The notes: generated by a model from the sequence alone, not told the origin. DNA of 64,000 nucleotides from Sepiola atlantica (GCA_963556195.1 OY744521.1:133776788-133840787); one strand, 5' to 3'. Shown: positions 47,883 through 60,201, numbered from the stretch's first letter. A program made the numbers and translations.

Positions 47883-48524
47883 TTTTTTTTACAAATTAGA
47901 GAAATTTAGACGATAATTTAAGATAGTAATTTACGGTCAATTCTTAAATTGACCGTAATGTGAGAGAAAAACACAAATACATTAAATAAATTGTTATGAT
48001 AAACTGAAAAGCTTTTTATCGTCACCCATTTTTTATCTGTTATTCATCATTTCATTGCGGCAGCCAATTGTGCGCTACTACTTGATTCATTCATGGAACC
48101 AGTCGTACTAATGTTGGCTATTGTGCAACTTCGTTTGAGTTTAATGATTTAGTTAGTTTCATTATTGATGGTAACGACTGTATCGATGACAGATATGACA
48201 CTCACTTGTTATTAACATCCGATATTATCTGCCGCAGTCAAGACGTATCTCCAAATACGTTAGCTATTCTTTTTCTTCCTACGTATGTCTATGTGTGCCT
48301 CACTTTAAATAATGGTTTATTTGTGACCATACCAGCAAGTAAATCATTGATCTTCCAATGACACATACTTGTTTCTTATTTTCATGATGATTACATCGAA
48401 AAGAATGTGTTCGATTCCGTTTAAACCAGTCACGAGGTAAAATGATATATCTACTGAAATTTACAACTACGAAAAATGTGTGCTTAGTACTAAGTTGTCC
48501 GACTTCCATTGGTATTCTTTTAAC
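47883..48524. other. Unrecognised DNA
   Basis: The 80-codon minus frame 48300-48542 overlaps the 3' end of JK5 but has no recognisable motif. Confidence 0.5.
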
Positions 48525-51462
48525 ATAGTTCACCTCAAACAAAGCAAACCGCCACTTTCCACGTAAAGGGCTACTGAGAAATAGGATGTAGGCTTTGGGG
48601 TCATTCTAAGTAAGGGGCTGTGCAGCGAGATGCTTGTTTACATAAGTTTAACATATCTGCATGTAAGTATAGTCGGGAAAACATGAAGCAAAGAGGGAAG
48701 TCAAGAGGCCAGCAGCACGAGCAAATATACTATTGGAATAATAGGCTTTTCAGCGCCTGGGGAAGTTCACAGTGAATGGATGGGATTTTGCTGGTTGTCG
48801 GTTTGGTCGAGTAAGTTTACGTATGGGGTCTACTAGTGCAGCAAATCATCACAACACAATTCATTGAAGTACTTGTAAAACAAGCACAAAGATGCAATAT
48901 TGCGACGATGAGACAAGAGCTGAAGTTTAGTGGATTGTGAAGGGATCTATTAAGTTGGCGACTCTTTTATCGACTTTGTCTCAGTAGAAAGACGAGTAGA
49001 TGTTGCACCCGTACTCAATGCATGAGTGGGTTGTGGCTTCGTAGTGATATAGAATTATGTCAGGTCTGAGAAGTTTACTAACCCGGTTAAGGGACCCCAC
49101 CTTCTTTGCAGCAGCTTTGACAATGTGTTCAACGTATGTGTTTCATTTAATGTTACCGTTATGATAATCAGTTTTATCTTCAGAATTCTTGAAAACTGGT
49201 ACAACTGAGGCAATTTTCCAGTTATCGAGAACTAAGATTCAGCAAAGCATTTGTTGTAGAGGTTTGTGAAAGCAGTGCAGTTCAGCAGAGATGTTCTTGT
49301 TCACTATCACTATTAAGATCAGTTCTACAAGCTTTGGAGGTGTAAAGGTTTGTTATGATGTCATTTACCTGAAATTTGGTGATTAGGTTTTAAAGTGTGG
49401 CTTCAGTTAGCAATCGGAATTTAAGGAGGGGTTAATTTGTTGAGGCAAAAGTGGAGTTTAAGCGTGGCAAGTAGTTCAACCTCATCAGTTGTCGTTCAAT
49501 CAATATATCTGGGGAATTGTTCATTGTTTATTGTTCACCACACTATTGTAGATTTTCCAGAATTCACGAGTTCCTAGGTTATGTCTCTTAATGCGTGTTT
49601 TGGTAATTTCTGTATACTTTCTCTTTGCTTCATCTATCACAACTTTACAATTATTTATTGACTCTCTAAATGTCTGTCTATCCGCAGTTGGCTCATGGCG
49701 GACGAACTTTCGGGATGGTTGCTGCCTCTTAGCAATAGCAGCTGCACATTCCGATGTGAACCATTGAAGAGAGTAGGGTATCCTAAATAATTTTTGCATG
49801 AGAGCATACGTTTAAATTCTTGCTTTGACCCATTCGGTTAACTGATTTGCACACTGATAAGCAGGCAGTAAGAAGGTTTCAAATTATGGGCTTTCGCTGA
49901 GTGTGATCTCTGAATGATTTAAAATCAGCATGCTTGTAGTTTCTCGTCGTTTTGAGCAACCGCTTATAAGTTTTGGACGATTTTGTAAGGTGATATCAAT
50001 CATTACCACAATGTGATTAGTGTTTCAGAACCGGCTATTGGTATTAGTCACACAAGCCTCGGGTAGTGAGGTCAACAATAGGTCGAGCAGTGAGGCTTGC
50101 TGGTTCGCACGATTACGTAGGCGGGTCGGGAAAGTGAGAGTATGTGAGAGGGAGTTAGAAATTAAACGTAGATTTACCAGCGGCATCAGTAAAACTTGGG
50201 TATTTCAGCCAATCACGGTAATGTGCCTTAAAATCCCCAAATACACGTATTGGACATGCAAGTCGAGTGAGAGTGATCTACCGATGCTTTCATAGACAGC
50301 GTTTAGCAGAGTAAAGTCTTGAGTCGAAGAAGAACGATATGAAAAATATAAGTAACTAACGTTGTGATATAAGATCAATCCAAATCACATGTACCCTTGG
50401 CCATTTGATTCTAATCTATGTTCTCTAGTAAGGGGAAGAGTGTTTCGAACATAAACTCCTAGCCTGTGCATAGGTTTGTCAGAGTCTTTACGGAAGAGTG
50501 GGAGCTAACCTGCCATGTCAAATCGTAAGAGAAAATTGAAAATTGAAGGTGTGTTTCACTTAGTGCTAGGATATCCAGGGAGTTTGTCAGAGGAAAAGTA
50601 TCTACTACGTTAATCTAGGTTCTAAGTACCCGGATATTTGTGAATGCGAGCTTCAAATGCGGAAGCGATTATCTTTTCCGTTAGATGTTTTGTTAAGGTT
50701 TATTTTTTATTACTTTGTAATGCAATGTTTATTTTGGGATAGAGTGGGGTGGGCAATGGGAGTGCTCGTTAGGTGTCATTATGATCACACAACCAGTTTG
50801 TTAGTCGTGACTTGGTTCATGTAGGCTTCTGCCTCGGGAAAGCCAATGTAGGCTCCCTTTCCATGCACAACATGACACGATAAGTTACCCACGATATTAT
50901 GCAACTGTTGATAGAGCAGCCGTTCTTAGTACATCCTGAGTTTTTGGGCTCCTGTCCTGTAAGTTGGAAACAGCAGTCAGACAAGCTGTCTCATCTGTAC
51001 TCTAAACATGTCGGAACAAAAGCAACCCTGTCTATTCATGTTAGACTTAGTGACAACATATTGTTCCCGAGCTGCCCAGATTGAGAGAAAAAAGACGGCG
51101 TTCATTATTCTGGTCAGAAAACAAGGTCAGACACTGGGTTTATTTAGAAGCGTCCAAACGCTGGCTAATAGACAGATAATGAATGCAATGACCGGCGATA
51201 GGCAGCCCCTATTTACTCCTTAAGCAATTATAGGTTTGCAAACCGGATACTTTGTTCGAGATGCCATCTGTAATAAAAATTGTCGATCAAGACTAAGAGG
51301 GCTTCATTTCCCAACAGTGTTATACCAAGATGTAAGTAACTAGTGGCAATTTTTTTCATTGTTTTAGAAGAATGACCTGACAAGGTCTACGGGTCCAACA
51401 CATCGAGAGGAGATAGCCTCCGTCCGTGTACTAGTCAGCTATTTCCGAGCCCCTGCAGATAA
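48525..51462 (-). mobile_element. JK5: long Jockey-type LINE with RT core deleted
   Basis: Read from 51462 downwards: a 5' region of about 0.8 kb with no clear ORF1, then the apurinic endonuclease (about 50640-49830). The endonuclease includes ESIGRSLSLDLHVQYVYLG and SLLDLLLTSLPEACVTNTNS, followed by DHIVV-type HIVVMIDITLQNRP. The linker is open at 49799-49521 (CKVVIDEAKRKYTEITK, FWKIYNSVVNN). The RT start reaches VVPVFKNSEDKTDYHN near 49165. From there the sequence jumps to YVEHIVKAAAKKVGSLNR, so the palm motifs including the catalytic FADD are missing. The C-terminal tail and 3' UTR end near 48525 with a TTGAGGTGAAC-like end shared with JK1 and JK6. Confidence 0.85.
49521..49799 (-). pseudogene. 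JK5 endonuclease-RT linker, open fragment
   Basis: 92 codons: WFTSECAAAIAKRQQ, CKVVIDEAKRKYTEITKTRI, LGTREFWKIYNSVVNN. This is the conserved segment between endonuclease and RT in Jockey-type LINEs and is closely matched in JK6 (55055-55303). Confidence 0.8.
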
Positions 51463-51622
<160 letters not shown>

Positions 51623-52626
51623 AGTATCCTGGTGGCTTCTGCTATCTTCATATATGATGTATTTGCTGTTTGCAAATTGCTCTTATTTTTATCTTAAGTA
51701 AGCCTTGTATTTAGTCCACATATTCCATTTTATTTACTACTGATACTTCGGCCGTATAATTTATATTTTCTAAAATATGTTCTATGGATTTAAGCAATAA
51801 AATATTACCGATCACGTACGATAGTATATTGTTCGTCTGATGACTTGGTCTTCTGTAAGCTAACTTGAAAAGTTTATCAACAATCTCCAATTTTAACATC
51901 GCTCTAATTATCCCATATTTCCACATTTTCAGCATTCAATAATAAGCTACATCTTTTGTATATCGGTATTTATGTTGAATCGCCGTTTACAGCTTCTCTT
52001 TGCAATCGGTTATAACGACGCCATCTCTGGGTATCTTCCAATGATTTAAGATATCTATCTCCCGGACGTGAAGTGGACGTCTATTATTGAATATATGCAT
52101 TATTGTCGCTTTCTGGAATGAATAATCTTAGTTATGTAGCTTTTTACTAGATATTTCTAACTTCATTCCTCGATCACAAAATCCTTCTATAAAGAAATAT
52201 TTCATCTCGATCCTCGGAATGGCCAGGAAGCCTGTAAAAGTTTAATGAGTTGTTATGTAATCCCTACAATGTATTTGTGGTCAACTTCGTCGACAGAAAC
52301 ATCTGGTCGTATTCTGTAGTCGCAGTAGTGATGTTAGGGCCGAAGTGTCTATCTTTCCTTCACATGGTAGCTTTAATTATGCACAGCATGAAAGAAAAAA
52401 ATAACTATTACCCTTGTTAAGTAATAACTCGTTTCAAGAGATGTTTTATTATTTCATTCTCTAGCAGCACTGGAAGGTTTCACATAATCGCTCCCCCTGC
52501 GGTGAGGACAAATAAAAGCCATAGCCCAGAAGATCCTGACTGAACACAATCAGCCTATCTTCCAAAAAGAAAGTATGTCTTACCCTCCTCCTTACGAGCC
52601 ATTCTGGACTTCCGACCATAGTTTCA
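51623..52626. other. Unrecognised DNA
   Basis: Nothing recognised. A 74-codon minus frame at 51711-51935 has no motif. Confidence 0.5.
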
Positions 52627-52686
52627 CTTAGTTAAATGGAGTGTAGATACGTGTACATACACGTATCTACACTCCATTTAACTAAG
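52627..52686. repeat. Perfect 29-bp palindrome with a 2-base centre
   Basis: 52627-52655 (CTTAGTTAAATGGAGTGTAG...) is the exact reverse complement of 52658-52686, separated only by CA. No run of Ts follows and no gene is near. A 60-bp hairpin in either strand. Confidence 0.95.
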
Positions 52687-53064
52687 AAAGGATTGAAGTA
52701 AGTTTTCGAAACCAAGTTATTAATACAATTATTTAATCTAGATTAAAGACATAATTTAGAGTAATAAATGGTTTTATTTTTATTTTGAATATATGAAAAT
52801 CTACATACTAAAGCAGTAGCAGTTAAAGAAATGTGGATTGTGTTATTAAAAGCGAAATCCGCTGACGCTCGGAAGGTGATTCTTGACAAATGGATCTATA
52901 TTTAAAAGGTTTCGAGCTGGATCTGTGATTATTTGAAAAAGAACTAAAGTTAAATACTTGTGTTTATTGAACAGCATATTATTATTAGGAAAATAAGAAC
53001 AATTAGTTGGAAAAAGTGAAATACGGATTCATGAGATTAATCGCTATCGATAACACACACCGTG

Positions 53065-53067
<3 letters not shown>
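52687..53067. other. Unrecognised DNA
   Basis: Nothing recognised. Confidence 0.5.

Positions 53068-53134
<67 letters not shown>
53068..53134 (+). repeat. (TA)n microsatellite
   Basis: About 33 TA units. Confidence 0.98.
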
Positions 53135-53137
<3 letters not shown>

Positions 53138-53617
53138 GGAACATCAAATTGAAAACATTGATTCACTTATGCCTCATTATTATTATTGAAAAATATGTAT
53201 TCGGCAAATCGATCCAGGCATTGCTTTGTTCTTGCACTGTTTGCGGCTATATCCATATTTTATATTCTTACGTTTTATTACATATTTTCAAATTAATGCT
53301 TACCAATAATTAATAAATAGTCATTTTATTGTTTTATGTTCTTGTGAGAAAGAAGAGCAATTATTTGAAAATCCATGGATTAAAGGTCAGTAAATTATAT
53401 TCCTTGCTTAAACACCTGATGACTATAAAAACTAGTATACTTTAAAATGTTATGTTTTCAACATTTAAATATTTCCAATATGAATGCCCTATCTATAATA
53501 TCGAGCATCTCCTTATTACAATAGGATATAATATAAGATACTTATCATAATATTATCAACATATCTGGTACCAAAGCTTTTTTAATGTATGTATTGCTAT
53601 TATTGTAATATGCAGTA

Positions 53618-53620
<3 letters not shown>
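53135..53620. other. Unrecognised AT-rich DNA
   Basis: Nothing recognised. Confidence 0.5.
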
Positions 53621-53694
<74 letters not shown>

Positions 53695-53772
53695 TCATTT
53701 ATGAGACCTTATTTATTAATAAATACTTTTTTCATTATATAATTCCTGAGAATATAGTAATTGTGTGGCTTC

Positions 53773-53839
<67 letters not shown>
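53621..53839 (+). repeat. Two (TA)n arrays with an 87-bp spacer
   Basis: (TA)n at 53621-53690 and 53778-53839. The spacer has no feature. Confidence 0.95.
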
Positions 53840-53841
<2 letters not shown>

Positions 53842-53875
53842 TAATGTTGCCCACGTCGGTAGCGCATCTGTGTAT
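53842..53875 (+). repeat. Possible tRNA-like A-box of a decayed SINE
   Basis: TTGCCCACGTCGGTAGCGCA followed by TCTG resembles the D-arm and A box of tRNA-derived SINE heads (TGGCGCAGTCGGTTAGCGC type). I cannot find a matching B box (GGTTCGA-like) at the expected 30-60 bp downstream, so this is weak. Confidence 0.3.
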
Positions 53876-54849
53876 TTTCTTAACCTAATTGAACGTCTGA
53901 CTAATCAAATACTATCCGAAGCTGAATAAGCAGCGCAATATTCTTGCTCAAATCCATACCACGATTCCACCATTCCGCCATTCCGCCATCCTACTATTAC
54001 AAATTGACTTGTTCTGAGGATGAAACCCTCCAAGTGTGCACGGGAATTGAAAACTAGTCAATCATGGAATGATTATGGTAAAATCACAACGTCGCTTTTT
54101 CCTATGGGCGCCGGTTATTCCTTGCTCAGAAACTGAAGGATTGGATAGCGTGAAAGAGAGTCAATGACCGGAAGGCCGAATATGTCTGCTGTAATTTTTG
54201 CAGAACCACTTATCTATACAACCCACTTATCGATATGATCGACGTAAAAAGATCGGCACTCTCAACCCCTTCCCTCACTACATCTACTCCTCGAACGAAG
54301 GAATATTGTTCGAGTGAATCAGATCCAAAAAAGATCTGAAATTATCTCTCAAAATCTCCGAAACATTTCGAATAATCGAAATATAATGTGTGTAATAACT
54401 ATATTCATACGTTACCATCCTTGTTGGCAATCATCTCTCTTGTTATAATACTCTTTATCGCTCAGATAATTGTAAATAGTTATTTACGTTTCTCTCTCTG
54501 TTAACACAATTTGAATATAACTTTATCATTTACATCGCGCCCTCGTTTCTTAAATACACTTTTATTGCATTAAAATAAACAGATGTTATCGACCTTCTTT
54601 ACTAAAAGAGTTACAGATTATCAAACCCAAAAGTCACTCGAAAATAGTGATTCATGAGAATGAATTACAGGTTGAGAAAGGAAAAACTTTGTGCATTGCT
54701 GTTGAAACATAACCGACGATGTTCTAGAACTATTGTGTCGAAAGAGAACGAATGAGTGACTTCGCATTGTGCAAAGCGTTATACAATCACTCAACACAGC
54801 TCTACTGGTTCGGTGTCGGTTTATCACAATGACAGTATAATTTTGTTTT
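53876..54849. other. Unrecognised DNA
   Basis: Somewhat more GC-rich than its surroundings, with the direct repeat CCATTCCGCCATTCCGCCAT near 53970. No gene recognised. Confidence 0.5.
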
Positions 54850-55054
54850 CAACATATTTCACCCCAAACAAGGCAGGTCGCCACTTTAGACGTACGGGTT
54901 ACTGAGAATTAGGATGTAGGTGTCGGTGTCATCCTAAGTTGGGAGATATGTAGCGAGATGTATGTTTACATTAGTTTTACACCTCTACATGGGATGGATA
55001 GTTTACTGAGTCCAAAGTGGTGTTTGAGACGAAACGCTAGGCAAATAGTTCATC

Positions 55055-55303
55055 CTAACTAGTTGCCGTGTGATCGACATCATTGTGGGGAATCGTTGAT
55101 TGACCATTGTTCACCACACTATTGTAGATTTTCCAGAAATCGCCAGTACCTTGTTTCTGTGACCGAATGTGTTTTTTGGTTAACACTGTATACCTTCTCT
55201 TTGCTTCATCTATCACGACCTTACAATTATTTCTTGACTCTATAAATTTATTTCTATTAGTAACTGACTTATAGCGGCCGAATTTACGGAATTCTTGCGG
55301 CAT
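55055..55303 (-). pseudogene. JK6 endonuclease-RT linker, open fragment
   Basis: 82 codons: NCKVVIDEAKRRYTVLTKK, GTGDFWKIYNSVVNN, QSTIP. Same segment as JK5 49521-49799 and JK4 43343. Confidence 0.8.
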
Positions 55304-55604
55304 CTCAGCAATGGCAGCTGCACATATCGAGGTGAACTATTGAGGATAATGAAGCTTGCTAAATAATTTTCGCATGGGGACATAGGCTTCATGTCTGTTT
55401 TCGCCCATTCAGTTAACTCAATGTCACACTGATCAGCAGGGAGTCAGAAGGTTTCCCACCATGGGGTGTCGCTGTTGTGATCTCTGATGGACTCAAAATC
55501 AAAAAAAGTATCTCGTTGTTTTCAGCAACGGCTAATCAGCTGTAGACCAACTATTTAGGGTGATATAAATCATTACCACAATGTGATCAGCATTCCCGAG
55601 TGGG

Positions 55605-55874
55605 CTATGAGGTTACGTTACAGAAGCCACGTGCAGTGATGTCAAGAACAGGTCTAGAAGTGAGGCTTGCTGGTCTATTCGATTTAGGATGCGGGTCGGT
55701 AGAGAGGGAGTGATCTAAGGAGAAATTACACTTAGATTTGCCAGCTGCGTCAGTAAGGCTAGAGAATCCATACCAGTCACGGTGGTGGGCATTTAAATAC
55801 CCAAATACATATATCTGGGCATTTGAGTCAAGTGAGAGTTCTCTATCTATGCTTAACAAGACAGAGTTTAGCAA
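55605..55874 (-). pseudogene. JK6 apurinic-endonuclease C-terminal fragment
   Basis: 89 codons with IDRELSLDSNAQIYVFGYLN then AHHRDWYGFSSLTDAAGK and FSLDHSLS. The GDFNAHH motif reads GYLNAHH. After PHPKSNRPASL the frame is shifted relative to the usual NRANQ-SLLDL-LT segment. Confidence 0.8.
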
Positions 55875-56158
55875 GGTACAGTTCTGCCCCGAAGGGGAAC
55901 GCTATAAAATATATAGGTAACTAACGCTGTGATGTAAGTTCAATCCAAAGCACATATTGTCTTGGTCATCTTATTCTAACCTATGTCATCTAGTACGGGG
56001 GAGAGTGTTCCCAAAATTAACTCTTGAATATGCTTGTCAGAGTTTTTACGGTAGAGTGTGAGGTAGTCAGTCATGTCTAAGTGGTGAGATGAGATTGAGG
56101 ATTGAAGGTTTGTTTCACTTATTGCGAGGATATCCAGGGAGTTTTTCATGAGAAAGGT

Positions 56159-56395
56159 TTATACGTCGTTGATGTTGCTTCTAAGTCCCCGGATAGTTGT
56201 GAATGCGAGCCTCGAGGGCAGAGACGATGATGTTTTCGTCTGGTTTAGGTTTGATTTTTGGTTTGCAATTACATGTTTGTTTTTATATAGAATGGGGTGG
56301 ACAATGTGGGTGTGTGTTTGGTGTAAATAAGCTAACACAACCAGTCCATTAGTCGCGACCTGGTCCATGGGGGTTGTTGCCTCTAGGAAGCCCAC
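56159..56395 (-). pseudogene. JK6 ORF2 N-terminus
   Basis: 78 codons ending LAFTTIRGLRSNINDV, then a stop and FLMKNSLDILAISETNL in the same direction. This is the first endonuclease strand (N-x-RGL-SN) and Glu motif. The stretch before it (MGFLEATTPMDQVATNGLV) is probably the true ORF2 beginning; no ORF1 with zinc knuckles was found upstream. Confidence 0.65.
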
Positions 56396-57067
56396 TGTAG
56401 ATAACTGTAGGGTATCTTACCATGCGCTACATGGCACGTAGAACTACCCACAGTATTATGTAACTGATGATGGAGAAGCCGTCCTTAGCGTTCCATAAGA
56501 GTTTGGGCTCCTCTCCTGTCAGTCGGAAACAGAAACGAGACAAGCTGTCTAATCTGTACCCTTTACCTGTCGGAACAAGAGCGACCCAGACTGGTCATGT
56601 GAGACTTAGAGACAAACAAACTTTCCCAAGTTGTCTAAATAGAGAACAAAAGAAACGCCGTTCATTGTCCTAGTAATGAAACAATGCCAGGCACTGAGTG
56701 TGTTGATGCGTCCGAGCACTGGTACCTCTGCGCCTAGCTAATAGACAGAGAACGAGTGCAAAAGTTCGTTATAGGCATACCATATCTACTTCTTAAGCAA
56801 TTGTAGGTTTGCAAACCGAATATTTTGTTCGAAATTTTAGCTCAAGGAAGGTTGTCGATCATAACTAATGAGACCTCCCTCCCCAACAGTTTGCTAGCAC
56901 GACGTAAGTAGTTAGCAGCAAATTTTATTGTAATATATTTTTCTCTTAGATGGATGGCCTGACAAGGTCATAAGGGTACAACACACCAAGAAGGGACAAA
57001 AAGTCTGCGCCAGTGTACTAGTCGGGTATTTGCGTGCCCCCGCAGGATAAATATTTTTTTTAAACTT

Positions 57068-57069
<2 letters not shown>

Positions 57070-57104
<35 letters not shown>
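57070..57104 (+). repeat. (TA)n microsatellite at the JK6 5' end
   Basis: About 17 TA units shortly after the T9 next to the JK6 outer boundary. Confidence 0.97.
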
Positions 57105-57107
<3 letters not shown>

Positions 57108-57273
57108 GTATATATGTAGATAATAAGTTTACTGTATACTCCAGATGGAATAGAAGTTGAAGATAAGTTTCCCTCTCTGAAGTAAATACAAATAAGAGAA
57201 AGACAGCTATATCTTCAGTCCATCGTGTGAGTTCAAGAATTACTTGAGTATAAAATCAATAGACAGGCAATAA

Positions 57274-57335
<62 letters not shown>

Positions 57336-57337
<2 letters not shown>

Positions 57338-57406
57338 GGATGGCGACACCGGGGGCAGGGGGGCTCAAGCCCCCTCACTTTTTGACTTGCCCCCCCCCCC
57401 TACCCC
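57336..57406 (+). mobile_element. GC-rich scrap like a hAT-type transposon end
   Basis: TGGCGACACCGGGGG, GGGGGGCTCAAGCCCCC and a C12 run, unlike the surrounding AT-rich repeat. This resembles ends of hAT-like elements (CAGTGGCGGA-GGGGGG-GCCCCC type). The other end was not found. Confidence 0.3.
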
Positions 57407-57783
57407 TAGGGTAATTCATGAGTCATTTAGCTATTCATTTTTTAAATTCTAAAGTTAAAAAGTACGGAAATACCAAACAGAAAGTTTACTCAACAAATTC
57501 ATTTATGCGAGTTTAAAATTACAGCAAATTTTCAAAATTTCCACCTTTGTTCTGCATGCATAGCTCCATTCTTTTTTGCAAGGAATGTACGACTCTGTGT
57601 GGCATATTTGATTGATTATGAGCGTGTGCGAAGGAGGATTTCTGTTCACATCACGTTTCCATTGCCTTTCAACAAGTGTGGGAGATTAATCAAATTTGGC
57701 CACATGAATAACAATAAAAATTCGCTCTTCAATTGTAAATGAAATTTTAAATAGCTAAGTGAAGTGACTTATGAATCACCCTG
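57407..57783 (-). mobile_element. Mariner-like miniature element with transposase N-terminus remnant
   Basis: About 377 bp with imperfect inverted ends: left GGGTAATTCATGAGTCATTT then AGCTATT; right, reverse complement, CAGGGTGATTCATAAGTCAC then AGCTATT. A possible TA target lies next to the right end. On the minus strand, TIEERIFIVIHVAKFD-SPT followed by VERQWKRDVNRNPPS reads like the N-terminal helix-turn-helix found in many mariner-type transposases (IEER-x-FIV, then R-F-R-NP). It is inserted into the tandem repeat, so it is younger than that array. Confidence 0.6.
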
Positions 57784-58945
57784 TATATATCCAGAATTAA
57801 ACACGTTTAAATCATACAGACAATTAAGTACTTCCAAATAAAACACATTAAGAAATTAGAGAAAAGTTGTATATAAGTGGACAAAAAAGAGAGAGAAATA
57901 CTTATCTTCGCGTCGTTTGTATGGGAAAACATCGAGTATGGCTTTGTGCGCTGATCATGCAAATGCCTGCATAAGAGAGCCACCTATTTGAGGATGCAAT
58001 TTAAACTGGGAGAGTGAAATTTGTGTGCGGTTCGAAGACATTTTTTTCTTTTGGTTTAATTTAGGCCGTCTTTTTATTATTTGCCTATAGTTAGCCAAGT
58101 AACAAGAGTAGTCGAGATATACTATTTTAGAAAATAGCAATATAATCAATAGTGTGCCCCATTTATTTGTATTTAAATGTTAAAAACAACTAAATTTATT
58201 AAATAGAAAATTAATTAGCCAGCCAGCGTGTGAGTTCAAGAATTACGTGCGGATTAAATATAGACAGACAATAATAATATATATGGATAGATATCAAGAA
58301 TTAAACACATTAAAATCATACACAGAAATAAGTGCATTCAAATAATACACATTAGAATTTAGATAAAAAGTAATATGTTAGTGGGTAAAAAAGAGAAAAA
58401 AAATGCTTATCGTCGCGTCCATGGCATGGAAAACTATCGGGTATGGCTTTGTGCGCCTATCCTGCAAATGAACGCATAAGACACCCACCTATTTGAGGAC
58501 GGGATTTTAAGGGGAGGATGGATCTTTTTGCACGCGGTTCGAAGACAATTTTTTCCTTTGGATTAATTTAGCCCGTTTTTTTATTATTTGTATACCGTTG
58601 GCCGAGTAACAAGAGTGGTCGAGATATATATTTTTTAAACAGCAATAGATTCAATTGAATGCCCCATCTATTAGTGTTGATACGTAAGAAACAAATAAAT
58701 TAATTCAGTAATTAATGAATTAGGCAGCCTGCGTCTTAGTTAAGGCATTACTTGAGTATGCAATCAATAGACTGGCAATAAAACAGTATATATAGATAGG
58801 TGTATAGCAATAATTAAACACATTAAAACCATACACATAATTAAGTGGATTCTAATAATACAAATTAGAATTTAGAGAAAAGTAATATGTTGGTGGCCAA
58901 AATATTGAAGAAAGTGCCTATCTTTACGTTGATGGTGTTATATTA

Positions 58946-60201
58946 CATACGTATGGGCTTCCATACGTATTCCCGGAGCCGGAAGTCGTCATGTGACGCG
59001 TATTAAAACTGGCCATATCTGACCTTGTTGTATTCCTTTTTTAGTTGAATAAAGTTTTGCTTCCAAGTAACACGTGTTTGTTTTAATTACAGATGGCATG
59101 GAAAAAAGATAGTGACACGAATGAGTGGCCATCCATCTATTACTTCCCAGATATACTGCATATCTCTTGGAAGAGTGAATTGGTGACAACGGGTTGATAA
59201 TGCGATTAGAGTGCTGGTACTCGGTGTATTATACAGTTCGAACTAATGGTACAAGTTGTCATGTTTACAAAGCGGAAGTTAGCAGGCAGGCAATGCATGT
59301 ATAGCAATGTTCTAGAAGTTGTCGTCTTTAGTAAAAGTTTTGCAACCGAAAATGCCTGGAGATTGAAATAGGCGATAACACTAACAGCCTCCTATGTAAA
59401 TAAAAGATGTTCACACCTCGGGGTGGCAACGTAAGACGGCTAAGTTAAACGAGACAAGAACTAAATAAAGAGATAGTCGATAGTGTAGAAAATTGTCAGT
59501 ACACGGACTGTTGCAAAGCAAGGTGATATTCGTCATTCATTTTATTTTAAAGTGTGATCAGAACATGATTAGTGCCCTTAATATCTTAAATTAATACACC
59601 GGTTGTTACAAACGGATAACATTTCAAGAGTTACTTTCACTCAGTGATTCTTGAATGCATGCGTTGGACATTTTGACTTTGACCCTGTGCATTGGTCATA
59701 ACTGGTAAAGCACAGTTTACATTAGATGTACTGAAAACTTCTACAATCAGTCTGTGTGGGACAATGATCATCCATACGCAGTTCTCACATCATGTAACAC
59801 ACAGCGATGCCCGCTACACCCCTGGACAGTTATTTTTCGTTATATGTTCATGGCGATGCATACTGTATCCTTTTGGAAACCATGATGCCGAGTTGGGTGT
59901 ATTCAATAGTGCTAAATACGTGAGTTGAGCTTAGTAATCGTATTAAAATATATTTATGGCATTAAGTTATATAGAAGCGGTTATGTTTCATTCCCGGAGG
60001 AAAATATCATGATAAATTTATAGGGGACTTTAGCTATTGGCTGAGGGGAATGATAGTAATAATAACAACGTATCTACTTAGTTTGTAACATAGAGTAGTA
60101 ACTACTTAGATATAAAGGTAATCGCAAACTTAACATACACGCAATTAGCCTGACTATTTCTTTAGGAAATAAAACAAATTAACGTGTGTGTCAATATCAC
60201 T

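Larger units (their letters stand above)
54850..57048 (-). mobile_element. JK6: Jockey-type LINE with endonuclease, lacking the whole RT
   Basis: Read from 57048 downwards: a 5' region with the same outer boundary as JK5 (GCAGGGGC-type end), then the endonuclease from about 56395 (SRLAFTTIRGLRSNINDV, then FLMKNSLDILAISETNL with the conserved Glu). The DFNAHH site follows at 55805-55780, here GYLNAHHRDW with the Asp replaced by Tyr. The endonuclease-RT linker is open at 55303-55055. At about 55010, just after DELFA-RFVSNTTL, the sequence jumps straight to the 3' tail (NLCKHTSRYISP-like) and 3' UTR, ending near 54850. This deletion, about 1.4 kb by comparison with an intact element, removes RT and C-terminus. 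Confidence 0.85.
57226..58945 (+). repeat. Tandem repeat, period about 503 bp, three to four partial copies
   Basis: The words GAGTTCAAGAATTAC or a diverged form recur at 57229, 58232 and about 58733. TTAAACACATTAAAA-CATACA, TATGGCTTTGTGCGC, CACCTATTTGAGGA, CGGTTCGAAGAC and GAGTAACAAGAGTGGTCGAG recur in order between them. The first interval (1003 bp) is one period plus an insertion and (TA)n growth. Copies differ by roughly one base in seven by eye. No coding content. The (TA)n at 57281-57334 is an expanded internal part of the unit. Confidence 0.8.

Noticed and set aside
50020..50295. 91-codon plus-strand frame
   Set aside because: Antisense to the JK5 endonuclease region; the minus strand carries the recognisable family residues.
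57300..58945. Pol III promoter in the 503-bp repeat (GGTTCGAA box)
   Set aside because: Only the B-box-like word is present. No A box lies at the right distance upstream and no T-run terminator pattern is seen.
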